From: DALYJJ01 sp031969915
Lineage (GTDB): Bacteria; Acidobacteriota; Terriglobia; Bryobacterales; Bryobacteraceae
Reading direction: 5' to 3'
NCBI GenBank assembly: GCA_031969915.1
Contig: DALYJJ010000072.1
Span: forward strand, 1-30,857
Length of the DNA: 30,857 nucleotides
Positions 23,982-30,857 of the stretch are shown in pieces (the stretch's first letter is position 1; each line of letters begins with the position of its first letter). Under the pieces are notes generated by a model. It worked only from the letters and a program-made list of their open reading frames with translations, did not search any database and was not told the DNA's origin. The position numbers were made by a program, and so were the translations under genes.

Positions 23982-26281
23982 GGCTTCTCGTAGGCGAGCG
24001 CGTTAAAGAAGAGCTTGAACGCCTGATAGCTTTGCGCGCGATACTGCGGGCGCAGTCCGAACAGGATCACGCGCCCCTCGCCGAAGGGCAGGTCGAGCAG
24101 TGCGGTGCGGTTGGCGAGGTGCTTCTCGCCCAACAGCCAGCCGGAAGCCAGGAGGTTGGCGTCGAGATAGCGCACGGGTCCGGGGGCCTCCCACGCCGGC
24201 GACTGTTCGTTCCAGATAGCGATCTCCTCCGGGAGGCCGCGCGAGAGCGGGCTCTCCGGGTCGAGCTTCACGCGGAGCAGCGAACCGGGGACATAATACT
24301 CGCGGTTGCCGAGGCCTTCGGTGACGTCGTGCGCGGCAGCGCCGAGGGCCTTCACCGCGTACTCCGTGGAGCGGTTGAGGAAGACGAGGCGTCCGCCGCG
24401 CCGGGCGAATTCCGCCAGCGCCTTCGCACCCGTTTCGCCCAACCCGCCGGTGAACTCAGGCGGCATGGAGCCGGCCCGGTAGCCGTTCGCGATCGACTCG
24501 TAACTCTGATCGGGGAACACGATCGCGTCGAAACGGTCGCGCAGGCCGCCCTTCTGAACGTCCGCATTACGGAGGGAGGAGTAATCGAAGCCGAACTCCT
24601 CGAGCAGCCACCGCGTCCACCCCTCGTCCATCGAGGGGTTCCACGAGCGATAGAGGCCGACGCGCGGGTTGGCGGCCCGGGCGCCCTTGCGCCAGAAACC
24701 GGTATCGGAGGGCCGCATCGTGCGGGGGCGAAGGAAGGGGAACGCCTGCGCGGCCGCCAGAGGTGCTTCGAAAGGCTGCGCCACGGTCACCACCTCCACG
24801 CCCATCAGGAGCGGCAGGGTGTGGGCCGTCACGTCGTAGGGCCGCCGGGGAGGGCCGCCGGGGTACTGGCGCAGATCGGGGTAGCGCTGCCGTTCGAGCA
24901 GAGTCTTCGCGTAGGCCGAGTAGGGTTGCTGCATGCGGATCACATACGAACCCGCGTCGTACTTGCGGCCTTCGGCTTCGAAGGGCTGCGGGGCGCGCTC
25001 GATCTCCACCAGACCGAACGCGAGCAACTCGAGCATCTTCGCGGCGGCGTCGGCGTCCTGCTGGCGCGCGGGAATGACGAAGGCGTAGGGCTCGCGCCGC
25101 GCCAGGGCCCGCTGGCCGATGGTGTAGAAGTTACGGAGCAGGTCAGCGCGCCGGGTGGCGGCGGTGTAGAGGCACGACTCCATGGCGATCAACTGGTCGT
25201 CGACGATGTCGCGCAGTTGCCACTCGCCGCCCATCCACGGTTCCAGGTGATTCCAGGACGATTCGCGCGGGTTGTAGCCGAGGGCCTGCGAACCGATCTG
25301 CTCAGGCTTGACGGTGATGGGCGTGGAGAGCCGCGGGCTGGCCGATTCGCTCAGGATGCGGGCGCCGCCATGATAGGCCTGGTAGTGGCGCGCGGGGGTC
25401 CAGGAATCGTACATCGCGTTCACGGCCACGCCGCGGCGGCCGGAAGCGGTCACGTCGTGCGCGATGGTCATACCGATCATGTTCGAGAGCTGCGTGACCA
25501 TGGGGTCAATGTTCGGATCGATCGGATCGAGCCAGGGCGGCACGAACAGGCGGGAGGCGAAGGCACCCTGCTGGTGCACGTCGTACACCACCTGCGGGCG
25601 CCACACGTTGTGTAGCTGTGAGACCACGTTTCGCGATTCCACCTGGGAGAAGACGTACCAGTCGCGGTTGTTGTCATGGCCGACGTATTTCTGGTAGAGC
25701 TCTGGCGGCGAGGTTCCTTCGAACGGCGTCCCGAGGGTTTTGCGATACCAGCGGGTGACCAGGTCGGTGCCGTCCGGATTGAGGGAGGGCACCAGGATGA
25801 AGATCACGTTGTCGAGAATGGCGCGGGTCTTGGGATCTGACGCCGTCACCATGCGGTGGGCGAACTCGACGGCGGTGTGCGTGGAGGCGACCTCAGTGGA
25901 GTGAATCGCGCAGGTGATCATCACCACGGCTTTGCCCGAAGCGGCGATCTTCTCCGCCTCGGCGGGCGGCGTGCGGCGGGGGTCGGCGAGACGGCGCTGC
26001 ATCGCGGAGTAGCGGTCCAGCGTCTTGATGGTCTGCTGCGCCGAGAAGAAGGCGGCGATCATCGGGCGGCCCTCGGTGGAGGCGCCGATCTCACGAACGG
26101 CGATCTTGGGGCTGGACTTTTCGAGCACTCGGAAGTACTCCACCACGCGAGGCCATTCCAGGCTCGAACGGCTGGCGCCCATGCTGTGGCCGAAGAACGA
26201 CTCCGGCGAGGGGACCGGGGGCGCCGTCTGTGCAACCAGCAGGAGGGGCGTCAGCAGGAGCGCGGCGCCGAGCTGCCTCAT
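23978..26281 (-). CDS. Secreted M14-family zinc metallopeptidase
   Basis: 767 residues. Signal peptide MRQLGAALLLTPLLLVAQTA. The peptidase domain (about 35-370) shows the zinc ligands His127 and Glu130 (HSTE) and His236 (YDVHQQG), and the NR pair with Arg206 (HDNNRDWY) that binds the substrate carboxylate. The C-terminal half (about 480-767) contains a Rossmann-like region (LVFLNRSTEYAVKAL, EGRVILFGLRPQYRAQSY) resembling glutamine-amidotransferase-like domains found behind M14 peptidases in acidobacteria; no catalytic Cys-His is asserted. It probably degrades peptides outside the cytoplasm. Both ends overlap neighbours by four bases (isomerase upstream, NTF2-like downstream). Confidence 0.9.
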   Translation of the reverse strand: MRQLGAALLLTPLLLVAQTAPPVPSPESFFGHSMGASRSSLEWPRVVEYFRVLEKSSPKIAVREIGASTEGRPMIAAFFSAQQTIKTLDRYSAMQRRLADPRRTPPAEAEKIAASGKAVVMITCAIHSTEVASTHTAVEFAHRMVTASDPKTRAILDNVIFILVPSLNPDGTDLVTRWYRKTLGTPFEGTSPPELYQKYVGHDNNRDWYVFSQVESRNVVSQLHNVWRPQVVYDVHQQGAFASRLFVPPWLDPIDPNIDPMVTQLSNMIGMTIAHDVTASGRRGVAVNAMYDSWTPARHYQAYHGGARILSESASPRLSTPITVKPEQIGSQALGYNPRESSWNHLEPWMGGEWQLRDIVDDQLIAMESCLYTAATRRADLLRNFYTIGQRALARREPYAFVIPARQQDADAAAKMLELLAFGLVEIERAPQPFEAEGRKYDAGSYVIRMQQPYSAYAKTLLERQRYPDLRQYPGGPPRRPYDVTAHTLPLLMGVEVVTVAQPFEAPLAAAQAFPFLRPRTMRPSDTGFWRKGARAANPRVGLYRSWNPSMDEGWTRWLLEEFGFDYSSLRNADVQKGGLRDRFDAIVFPDQSYESIANGYRAGSMPPEFTGGLGETGAKALAEFARRGGRLVFLNRSTEYAVKALGAAAHDVTEGLGNREYYVPGSLLRVKLDPESPLSRGLPEEIAIWNEQSPAWEAPGPVRYLDANLLASGWLLGEKHLANRTALLDLPFGEGRVILFGLRPQYRAQSYQAFKLFFNALAYEKP

Positions 26282-27039
26282 GGGCGGGCCAACTCCTTCC
26301 AGAGCGCCGCGTACCAGCGGAGAAAGCGTTCGGGCTCCCGGGAAGCGCGCGCCTCACACAGCGTGTACCGCTCATAGCGGGCCTGCCGCAGCAGGGTGAA
26401 CAGTTCGCGCCAGGGATACGCCGGGTTGGCCAGCTCATTGATGTGGACGTTCTTGATCCAGGGCTTGAGCAGATCGAAGGCCCACTTCACGGAACCGTTC
26501 CGGATGTCGGTGGGGTTGGAGTTCCAGCAGAGACCGACCTGATCGTGGCGCGTCAGCCGCATGATCGCCGCGCAGGCCTCCGGCTCCTGGGTCTGGGCGC
26601 CGTGCACCTCCACCCAGATCTCGACGCCGCGCCCGCCGCCGTAGTCGCCCAGTTCGCGGAGGCAGGCCGCGATTTGGGCAAAGGCCGCCTCGCGGGTCAG
26701 CTCTTTCGGGATGCCGTTCGGCCGGACCTTGATGCCCCAGGCGCCGGTGTCGTGGGCCAGATCGATAAAACGTTTCGCCTCTTCGACGTTTTTTCTCCGG
26801 ACGTCCGCATCCGGGCTGTGAAACTCGCAGACCGTACCGTAACTGAGCAAGCGGACTTTGGAACGTTCGAAGCGCGCGCGCAGACGGGCGCGGTCTTCCG
26901 GGGCGAGGCTGGGCTCCACACCGTGCTTGTGCTGGGTTCGCAACTCGACCGCCTGAAACCCCGTTTCTTCCAGGTTTTTCAGGATCGTCTCGACGTCCCA
27001 GTCTTTGAGAATCTCGTAGGTGACCGCTCCGAGCATCAT
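26278..27039 (-). CDS. Sugar phosphate isomerase/epimerase-like TIM barrel
   Basis: 253 residues, ATG ATG at the start (27039 or 27036), no clear ribosome binding site. AP-endonuclease-2/xylose-isomerase-like fold: GFQAVELRTQHKHG at strand 2, LLSYGTVCEFHSPD, GIKVRPNG, a metal-site Glu in IWVEVHG, QVGLCWNSNPTDIRNG, VKNVHINEL-type strand (residues 218-226) and a final Glu in YTLCEARAS. These acidic and His positions fit the divalent-metal site of the family. The substrate is unknown; acidobacteria carry many such genes beside carbohydrate loci. It leads the coupled M14/NTF2-like/NfrB-like set and starts 13 bases after the end of the candidate selenoprotein frame. Confidence 0.85.
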   Translation of the reverse strand: MMLGAVTYEILKDWDVETILKNLEETGFQAVELRTQHKHGVEPSLAPEDRARLRARFERSKVRLLSYGTVCEFHSPDADVRRKNVEEAKRFIDLAHDTGAWGIKVRPNGIPKELTREAAFAQIAACLRELGDYGGGRGVEIWVEVHGAQTQEPEACAAIMRLTRHDQVGLCWNSNPTDIRNGSVKWAFDLLKPWIKNVHINELANPAYPWRELFTLLRQARYERYTLCEARASREPERFLRWYAALWKELARP

Positions 27040-27052
27040 AGGCTTGAAGCGT

Positions 27053-27226
27053 TCATTCTACGTCTTTCTTCACCTCAGGGCGCGCCTCGCCGCCGCACGC
27101 TCCACGCCGTCCCGCGGCGTCGCCAGGAGGCGCCATTCAAGTGGGCACGCCCAATCTGGGGAGCACCCACCTGTTCAGCGCAAACCACCCACCCAGGACC
27201 ACGATCGCAACCGCCCATTCCGGCAC
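27053..27226 (-). CDS. Candidate small membrane selenoprotein with in-frame UGA
   Basis: From a GTG at 27226 the frame encodes a hydrophobic segment (PEWAVAIVVLGGWFALN), then RWVLPRLGVPT, a UGA at 27139-27137, and 27 further codons (MAPPGDAAGRRGACGGEA, RPEVKKDVE) to a second stop at 27055-27053. Read through it gives 57 residues: one membrane helix and a cytosolic tail with Sec30 and one Cys. Support: a strong hairpin starts soon after the UGA (see 27095-27133), the tail looks like coding sequence, and the frame ends 13 bases before the isomerase start. Against: no ribosome binding site at the GTG, and the genome's selABCD genes are not visible. If the UGA is a normal stop, the product is a 29-residue membrane peptide or nothing. 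Confidence 0.45.
27095..27133 (-). promoter_or_regulatory. SECIS-like hairpin downstream of the in-frame UGA
   Basis: On the minus strand, upper stem ACGCCG (27120-27115), loop CGGGA (27114-27110) and CGGCGT (27109-27104). A lower stem pairs GCGCCTCC (27133-27126) with GGAG-C-GTGC (27103-27095), with a five-base bulge on the 5' side and a single bulged C on the 3' side. The apical loop begins 22 bases after the UGA and has G at its second position, meeting the usual rule for bacterial SECIS elements (loop 16-37 bases after UGA, early G). High GC makes chance hairpins common, so this is supportive, not proof. Confidence 0.4.
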
Positions 27227-27354
27227 ATCTTTACAGATGCAGGGCCCCGCGTGGTGGTGACATTGATTGCGCCGACACTTTGGATGGTGACGGATGGTAG
27301 CACCGGGTGCGGGAGGCGGGGCGCGACCCCTGTGCCACAATGAGGATTCACCCC

Positions 27355-29997
27355 ATGACCGGTAACGAAGTCCGCCAGAAGTTTCTCGATTACTTTGCCT
27401 CCCACGGGCACCGTGTAGTGCGCAGTTCCTCGCTGGTGCCCGCCAACGACCCCACGCTCCTGTTCACGAACGCGGGCATGAATCAATTCAAAGACGCGTT
27501 CCTGGGATTGGAGAAACGCGACTACAGCCGCGCGGCGACGTCGCAGAAGTGCGTGCGCGCGGGAGGGAAGCACAACGATCTGGAGAACGTGGGCTTCACG
27601 CGGCGGCACCACACGTTCTTCGAGATGCTGGGGAACTTCTCGTTCGGCGATTACTTCAAGAAAGAAGCCATCGCCTACGCCTGGGACCTGGTGACCGGCC
27701 ACTACGGGCTGCCGAAGGACCGGCTGTATGTCACGGTGTTCCGCGAAGACGACGACGCGGAGAAGCTATGGCAGGAAGTAGCCGGTGTGCCCAGGAGCCG
27801 GATCTTCCGGCTGGATGAGAAAGACAACTTCTGGCAGATGGGCGAGACGGGGCCGTGTGGACCTTGTTCGGAAATCCACTATGACCTGGGCGTGGATGCG
27901 GCTGAGCCGGGGCGCGAGCACGAGGAGTTTCCCAACGACGCCGGGGGACGTTTCGTGGAGATCTGGAACCTGGTGTTCATGCAGTTCGACCGCTCGGCGG
28001 ACGGGGTGCTGACGCCGCTCCCCCGGCCCTCGATCGACACGGGCATGGGCTTGGAGCGCATCGCCGCCGTGCTGCAGGGCAAGATCACGAACTACGACAC
28101 GGACCTGATCCAGCCGATCATCGCCCGCGGCGCGGAGCTGCTGAACCTGACCGTGGGGGAAGACGCGAAGGCCGACGTGGCGCTGCGCATCGCCGCCGAC
28201 CATGCCCGCGCGACAACGTTCCTGATCCACGACGGCGTACTGCCGGCCAACGACGGCCGCGGCTACGTGCTGCGCAAGATCATGAGGCGGGCCATGCGGC
28301 ACGCCCGCATGAACGGCGCGACCGAGCCGTTCCTCTATCAGCTCACGGGCTTCGTTGCCGAGCTGATGCGGCCCGCGTATCCCGAATTGATGGAGTCCGT
28401 GCAGCGGGTGGCGCGCATCGTCAAGGATGAGGAGCATCGTTACGCCACCACGTTCCAGGTGGCTGAGAAGGTGTTTCACGACGAGGCCAAGGCCGCCGCG
28501 GGAGGCGTGCTGCCGGGCGCCGCGGCCTTCAAGCTGTACGACACGTACGGGCTGGCGCTGGACGAACAGGAAGAGATGGCGCGCGAGTTCGGGCTGGCGA
28601 TCGACCGCATCGGATTCGAGCAGGAGATGGAGAAGCAGCGCGAGCGGGCGCGCGCGTCCTGGAAAGGCGCCGAGAAAGCTCACGTCGCGCCGGCCTACAG
28701 CCAATTGCTCGAACAGCACGGGCGGACGCAGTTTCTGGGTTACGAAACGCTGGAGTGCGGAGCGAGCCGGATTCTCGCGGTGATCCGCGATCAGCAGCCC
28801 GTCGCGTCGCTGGCCGCGGGCGAGGCGGGCGAAGTGGTCCTCGACCGGACGCCGTTCTACGCCGAGGCCGGCGGACAGACCGGCGACACAGGCGCATTAT
28901 ACGGAGAGGGCGGCGTGAAGGTGGCCGGCGTGTCCTCGGTCTACCCGGCCGTTCCCGGCTTGAGTGTTCACCGGGTGGTGGCGGCGCAGGATCTGGCGGC
29001 CGGCGCCGTGGTGCGGGCGGCCGTGGAAGCACCGCTCCGCTCCTCCACGCAGCGCAACCACACTGCCACGCACCTGCTCCACGCGGCGCTGCGCCAGGTG
29101 TTGGGAACGCACGTCAAACAGGCGGGCAGCGTCGTGGAGCCGGGCCGCCTGCGATTCGACTTCACGCACTACACGGCGATGGACGCCGATGAGATCGCCG
29201 CGGTGGAACGGATCGTTAACGAACAGATCCTGCGCAACACCGCGGTCGAGACGGATGTGATGGAACTCGACCAGGCGCTCACCACGGGTGCGATGGCGCT
29301 CTTCGGCGAGAAGTACGGCGACCGGGTGCGCGTCGTTTCGGTGCCCGAGTTCTCGCGCGAGCTGTGCGGCGGCACGCACGTGGCGCGCACGGGTGACATT
29401 GGCCTGTTCAAGATCGTCACGGAGGGAAGCATCTCGGCGGGCGTGCGGCGCATCGAAGCGATCACCGGAGAAGGGGCACTGAACCGTTTCCAGGAAGCCT
29501 CGGCGTCGCTGGCGCGCCTGACCCAGTTGATCCGCACCAGTGAACCGGAGTTGATCGAGCAAACCGAGCGGCTGATGACGCAACAGCGGACGCTCGAGAA
29601 GCAGATCGAACACTTGAAGGCGAAGGTAGCGCAATCGCAGTTGAGCGACCTGGAGCAACAGGCGCGGACGCTCAAAGGCGTGCGCGTGCTGGCGGGGCAG
29701 GTGGAGGGAGTGGACCGTACCCAGATGCGCGCCCTGGCGGACCAGCTACGGAACAAGTGGAAGACGGGAGTGATCGTGCTGGCCGCCGCGGAAGACTCGA
29801 ACGTCTCGATCGTATCCGCGGTGACCAAGGACCTGACGGCGAAGGTGCATGCCGGGAAACTGGCGGGTTCAGTGGCGCAGCAGGTGGGCGGCAAGGGCGG
29901 CGGGCGGCCCGATATGGCGGAGGCGGGCGGCAAGGATGTGGCGGCGTTACCCCAGGCGCTCGCGAGCGTCTACGAGTGGGTGGAGAGCTTGCTCTAA
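27355..29997 (+). CDS. alaS: Alanyl-tRNA synthetase
   Basis: 880 residues from the ATG with GAGG nine bases upstream; ATG at 27340 and an earlier GTG are possible but add a non-family tail. Class II catalytic core with FFEMLGNFSFGDYFK (motif 1/2 region) and GMGLERIAAVLQG (motif 3), then the tRNA-recognition helices. The editing domain has NHTATHLLHAAL (HxxxH) and ELCGGTHVARTGDIG (zinc/editing Cys and His). The C-terminal coiled coil and DHHA1-type C-Ala domain end with KGGGRPDMAEAGGKD. It charges tRNA-Ala and hydrolyses mischarged Ser/Gly-tRNA. All signatures are intact. The ypdA-like gene begins three bases after its stop. Confidence 0.97.
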   Translation: MTGNEVRQKFLDYFASHGHRVVRSSSLVPANDPTLLFTNAGMNQFKDAFLGLEKRDYSRAATSQKCVRAGGKHNDLENVGFTRRHHTFFEMLGNFSFGDYFKKEAIAYAWDLVTGHYGLPKDRLYVTVFREDDDAEKLWQEVAGVPRSRIFRLDEKDNFWQMGETGPCGPCSEIHYDLGVDAAEPGREHEEFPNDAGGRFVEIWNLVFMQFDRSADGVLTPLPRPSIDTGMGLERIAAVLQGKITNYDTDLIQPIIARGAELLNLTVGEDAKADVALRIAADHARATTFLIHDGVLPANDGRGYVLRKIMRRAMRHARMNGATEPFLYQLTGFVAELMRPAYPELMESVQRVARIVKDEEHRYATTFQVAEKVFHDEAKAAAGGVLPGAAAFKLYDTYGLALDEQEEMAREFGLAIDRIGFEQEMEKQRERARASWKGAEKAHVAPAYSQLLEQHGRTQFLGYETLECGASRILAVIRDQQPVASLAAGEAGEVVLDRTPFYAEAGGQTGDTGALYGEGGVKVAGVSSVYPAVPGLSVHRVVAAQDLAAGAVVRAAVEAPLRSSTQRNHTATHLLHAALRQVLGTHVKQAGSVVEPGRLRFDFTHYTAMDADEIAAVERIVNEQILRNTAVETDVMELDQALTTGAMALFGEKYGDRVRVVSVPEFSRELCGGTHVARTGDIGLFKIVTEGSISAGVRRIEAITGEGALNRFQEASASLARLTQLIRTSEPELIEQTERLMTQQRTLEKQIEHLKAKVAQSQLSDLEQQARTLKGVRVLAGQVEGVDRTQMRALADQLRNKWKTGVIVLAAAEDSNVSIVSAVTKDLTAKVHAGKLAGSVAQQVGGKGGGRPDMAEAGGKDVAALPQALASVYEWVESLL

Positions 29998-30000
29998 GCG

Positions 30001-30857
30001 ATGTCTGACACCGGCGTGGTGGTGGTTGGCGCGGGCCCAACGGGCCTGGCGTGCGCCATTGAACTGAAGAAGCGCGGGATCGAAGCGATTTGCGTGGACA
30101 AAGGGTGTCTGTGTAACTCGCTCTACAACTATCCCACTTACATGACGTTCTTCACAACGCCGGAGTTGTTGGAGATCGGCGACATCCCCATGACGTCGCT
30201 CAACGAGAAGCCGACGCGTCTCGAAGGATTGAAGTACTATCGCCGGGTTGCCGAGTATTACCGGTTAAATGTCCGCCAGTATGAAACGGTGCTTTCGGTG
30301 CGGGGCACGGACGGCGATTTCGCAATTACAACGCGGGACCGGCGCGGGGAAGAGCAGTCGTACCGGGCGAAGAAGGTCATTCTCGCCACCGGTTTCTACG
30401 ATATCCCCAACCGGTTGGGCTGTCCGGGCGAGGATCTGCCGAAAGTTACTCATTACTACAAAGAGCCGCATCCGTACTGGAATATGGACGTGGCGGTGAT
30501 CGGGGCGAAGAACTCGGCGGCGATCGCGGCTCTCGAATTACATTGGTGTGGCGCGCGGGTCACGCTGATCCATCGCGGACCGGCGATTCACAACCACGTC
30601 AAGTACTGGATCAAGCCGAACATCGAGAACCGCATCAAGGCGGGCGAGATCGCGGCGTACTTCAATTCGAGCGTCACCGCGATTCGCCCCGGGGAAATCG
30701 ACGTGCTGTCGCCGGATGGGCTGGTGACGCTCCCGAACGACTTTGTGCTGGCGATGACCGGATACCGGCCGGACCTGAAGTTCCTGGGTTCGGCGGGCAT
30801 CACGCTGGCGCAGGACACTCGCCGCCCGTACTCCGACGCGAAGACGCTCGAGAGCGA
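30001..30857 (+). CDS. YpdA-family FAD/NAD(P)-dependent disulfide reductase (3' end outside window)
   Basis: 285 codons are present. FAD-binding VVVVGAGPTGLACAIELKKRG (in parts), then YNYPTYMTFFTTPELLEIGDIP, the string that identifies the YpdA/Bdr family; VILATGFYDIPN; the NAD(P)-binding VAVIGAKNSAAIAALEL; AMTGYRPDLKFL. The family lacks the CxxC of thioredoxin reductases and is linked to reduction of bacillithiol disulfide. Staphylococcal YpdA uses a conserved Cys14 in GGGPCG; here residue 14 is Thr (GAGPTG), with a Cys at 18. It follows alaS after three bases and is likely cotranscribed. Family assignment is firm; bacillithiol as substrate is inference. Confidence 0.88.
   Translation, partial: MSDTGVVVVGAGPTGLACAIELKKRGIEAICVDKGCLCNSLYNYPTYMTFFTTPELLEIGDIPMTSLNEKPTRLEGLKYYRRVAEYYRLNVRQYETVLSVRGTDGDFAITTRDRRGEEQSYRAKKVILATGFYDIPNRLGCPGEDLPKVTHYYKEPHPYWNMDVAVIGAKNSAAIAALELHWCGARVTLIHRGPAIHNHVKYWIKPNIENRIKAGEIAAYFNSSVTAIRPGEIDVLSPDGLVTLPNDFVLAMTGYRPDLKFLGSAGITLAQDTRRPYSDAKTLES

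Larger units (their letters stand above)
27040..27354. other. Divergent region between the isomerase and alaS
   Basis: About 315 bases. The left part (27053-27226) is occupied by the candidate selenoprotein frame and its hairpin. The right part should hold the alaS promoter; the best match is GTGACA (27257-27262), 17 bases, TTGGAT (27280-27285), which is weak. A small GGGG/CCCC stem (27318-27330) lies in the alaS leader. I see no T-box features (no specifier loop or T-box sequence) and no tRNA. Confidence 0.5.

Noticed and set aside
27227..27340. ATG start 38 codons upstream for the candidate selenoprotein
   Set aside because: The extra residues are His/Pro/Arg-rich and overlap the alaS leader; the hydrophobic segment just after the GTG is a more natural N-terminus.

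Overview
The window is GC-rich, densely coded bacterial chromosome, most likely from an acidobacterium of the Solibacter/Bryobacter type. That placement is inference. It rests on the mix of families (DUF4397 and DUF6265 proteins, a secreted oligopeptidase B-like S9 peptidase, a secreted M14 peptidase, a MscL with a zinc-ribbon tail, a YpdA-type flavoprotein), on many GTG/TTG starts, and on long antisense open frames typical of high GC. Outer-membrane beta-barrel genes indicate a diderm, and fliI/fliJ indicate flagella. I see no tRNA, rRNA, CRISPR array, insertion sequence or prophage gene.

Layout. 1-944 (+): end of a flagellar operon (fliI 3' part, fliJ). 937-5542 (-): an operon running Omp85 barrel protein -> secreted DUF4390-like protein -> NtrY-like kinase -> NtrC-family sigma-54 activator, with a possible -24/-12 promoter and an inverted repeat upstream. 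5642-6325 (-): a Crp/Fnr regulator. 6514-12104 (-): a compact aromatic amino acid operon transcribed trpC-trpF-trpB-trpA-aroQ-aroF-tyrA. 12164-12844 (-): a secreted DUF4397 protein, divergent from acs (12961-14892, +). 14889-17659: mscL, a secreted unknown, an SDR dehydrogenase and a small outer-membrane barrel. 17717-20525 (-): queC followed by an oligopeptidase B. 20560-21811 (+): an AraC-type regulator and a DUF6265 protein. 21836-27226 (-): a tightly packed set consisting of a candidate small selenoprotein, a TIM-barrel isomerase, an M14 peptidase, a small secreted protein and an NfrB-like membrane glycosyltransferase. 27355-30857 (+): alaS and a truncated ypdA-like flavoprotein gene.

How they work together. 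aroF, aroQ and tyrA supply and divide chorismate, and trpCFBA completes tryptophan synthesis; trpE, trpG and trpD are not in the window. The NtrY/NtrX-like pair travels with an outer-membrane assembly-type protein, suggesting envelope sensing. Genes sharing four-base stop/start overlaps are probably translationally coupled.

Most notable observations: (1) a roughly 57-residue membrane microprotein frame interrupted by one in-frame UGA (27137-27139), followed at a suitable distance by a strong hairpin resembling a bacterial SECIS element, so a candidate selenoprotein; (2) the DAHP synthase in the aromatic operon keeps all four metal ligands but has lost the two phosphoenolpyruvate-binding residues of the usual RGGAxKPRT motif; (3) the YpdA-like protein has Thr where the family's key Cys14 sits; (4) a 14-bp perfect hairpin lies against the trpC start codon.
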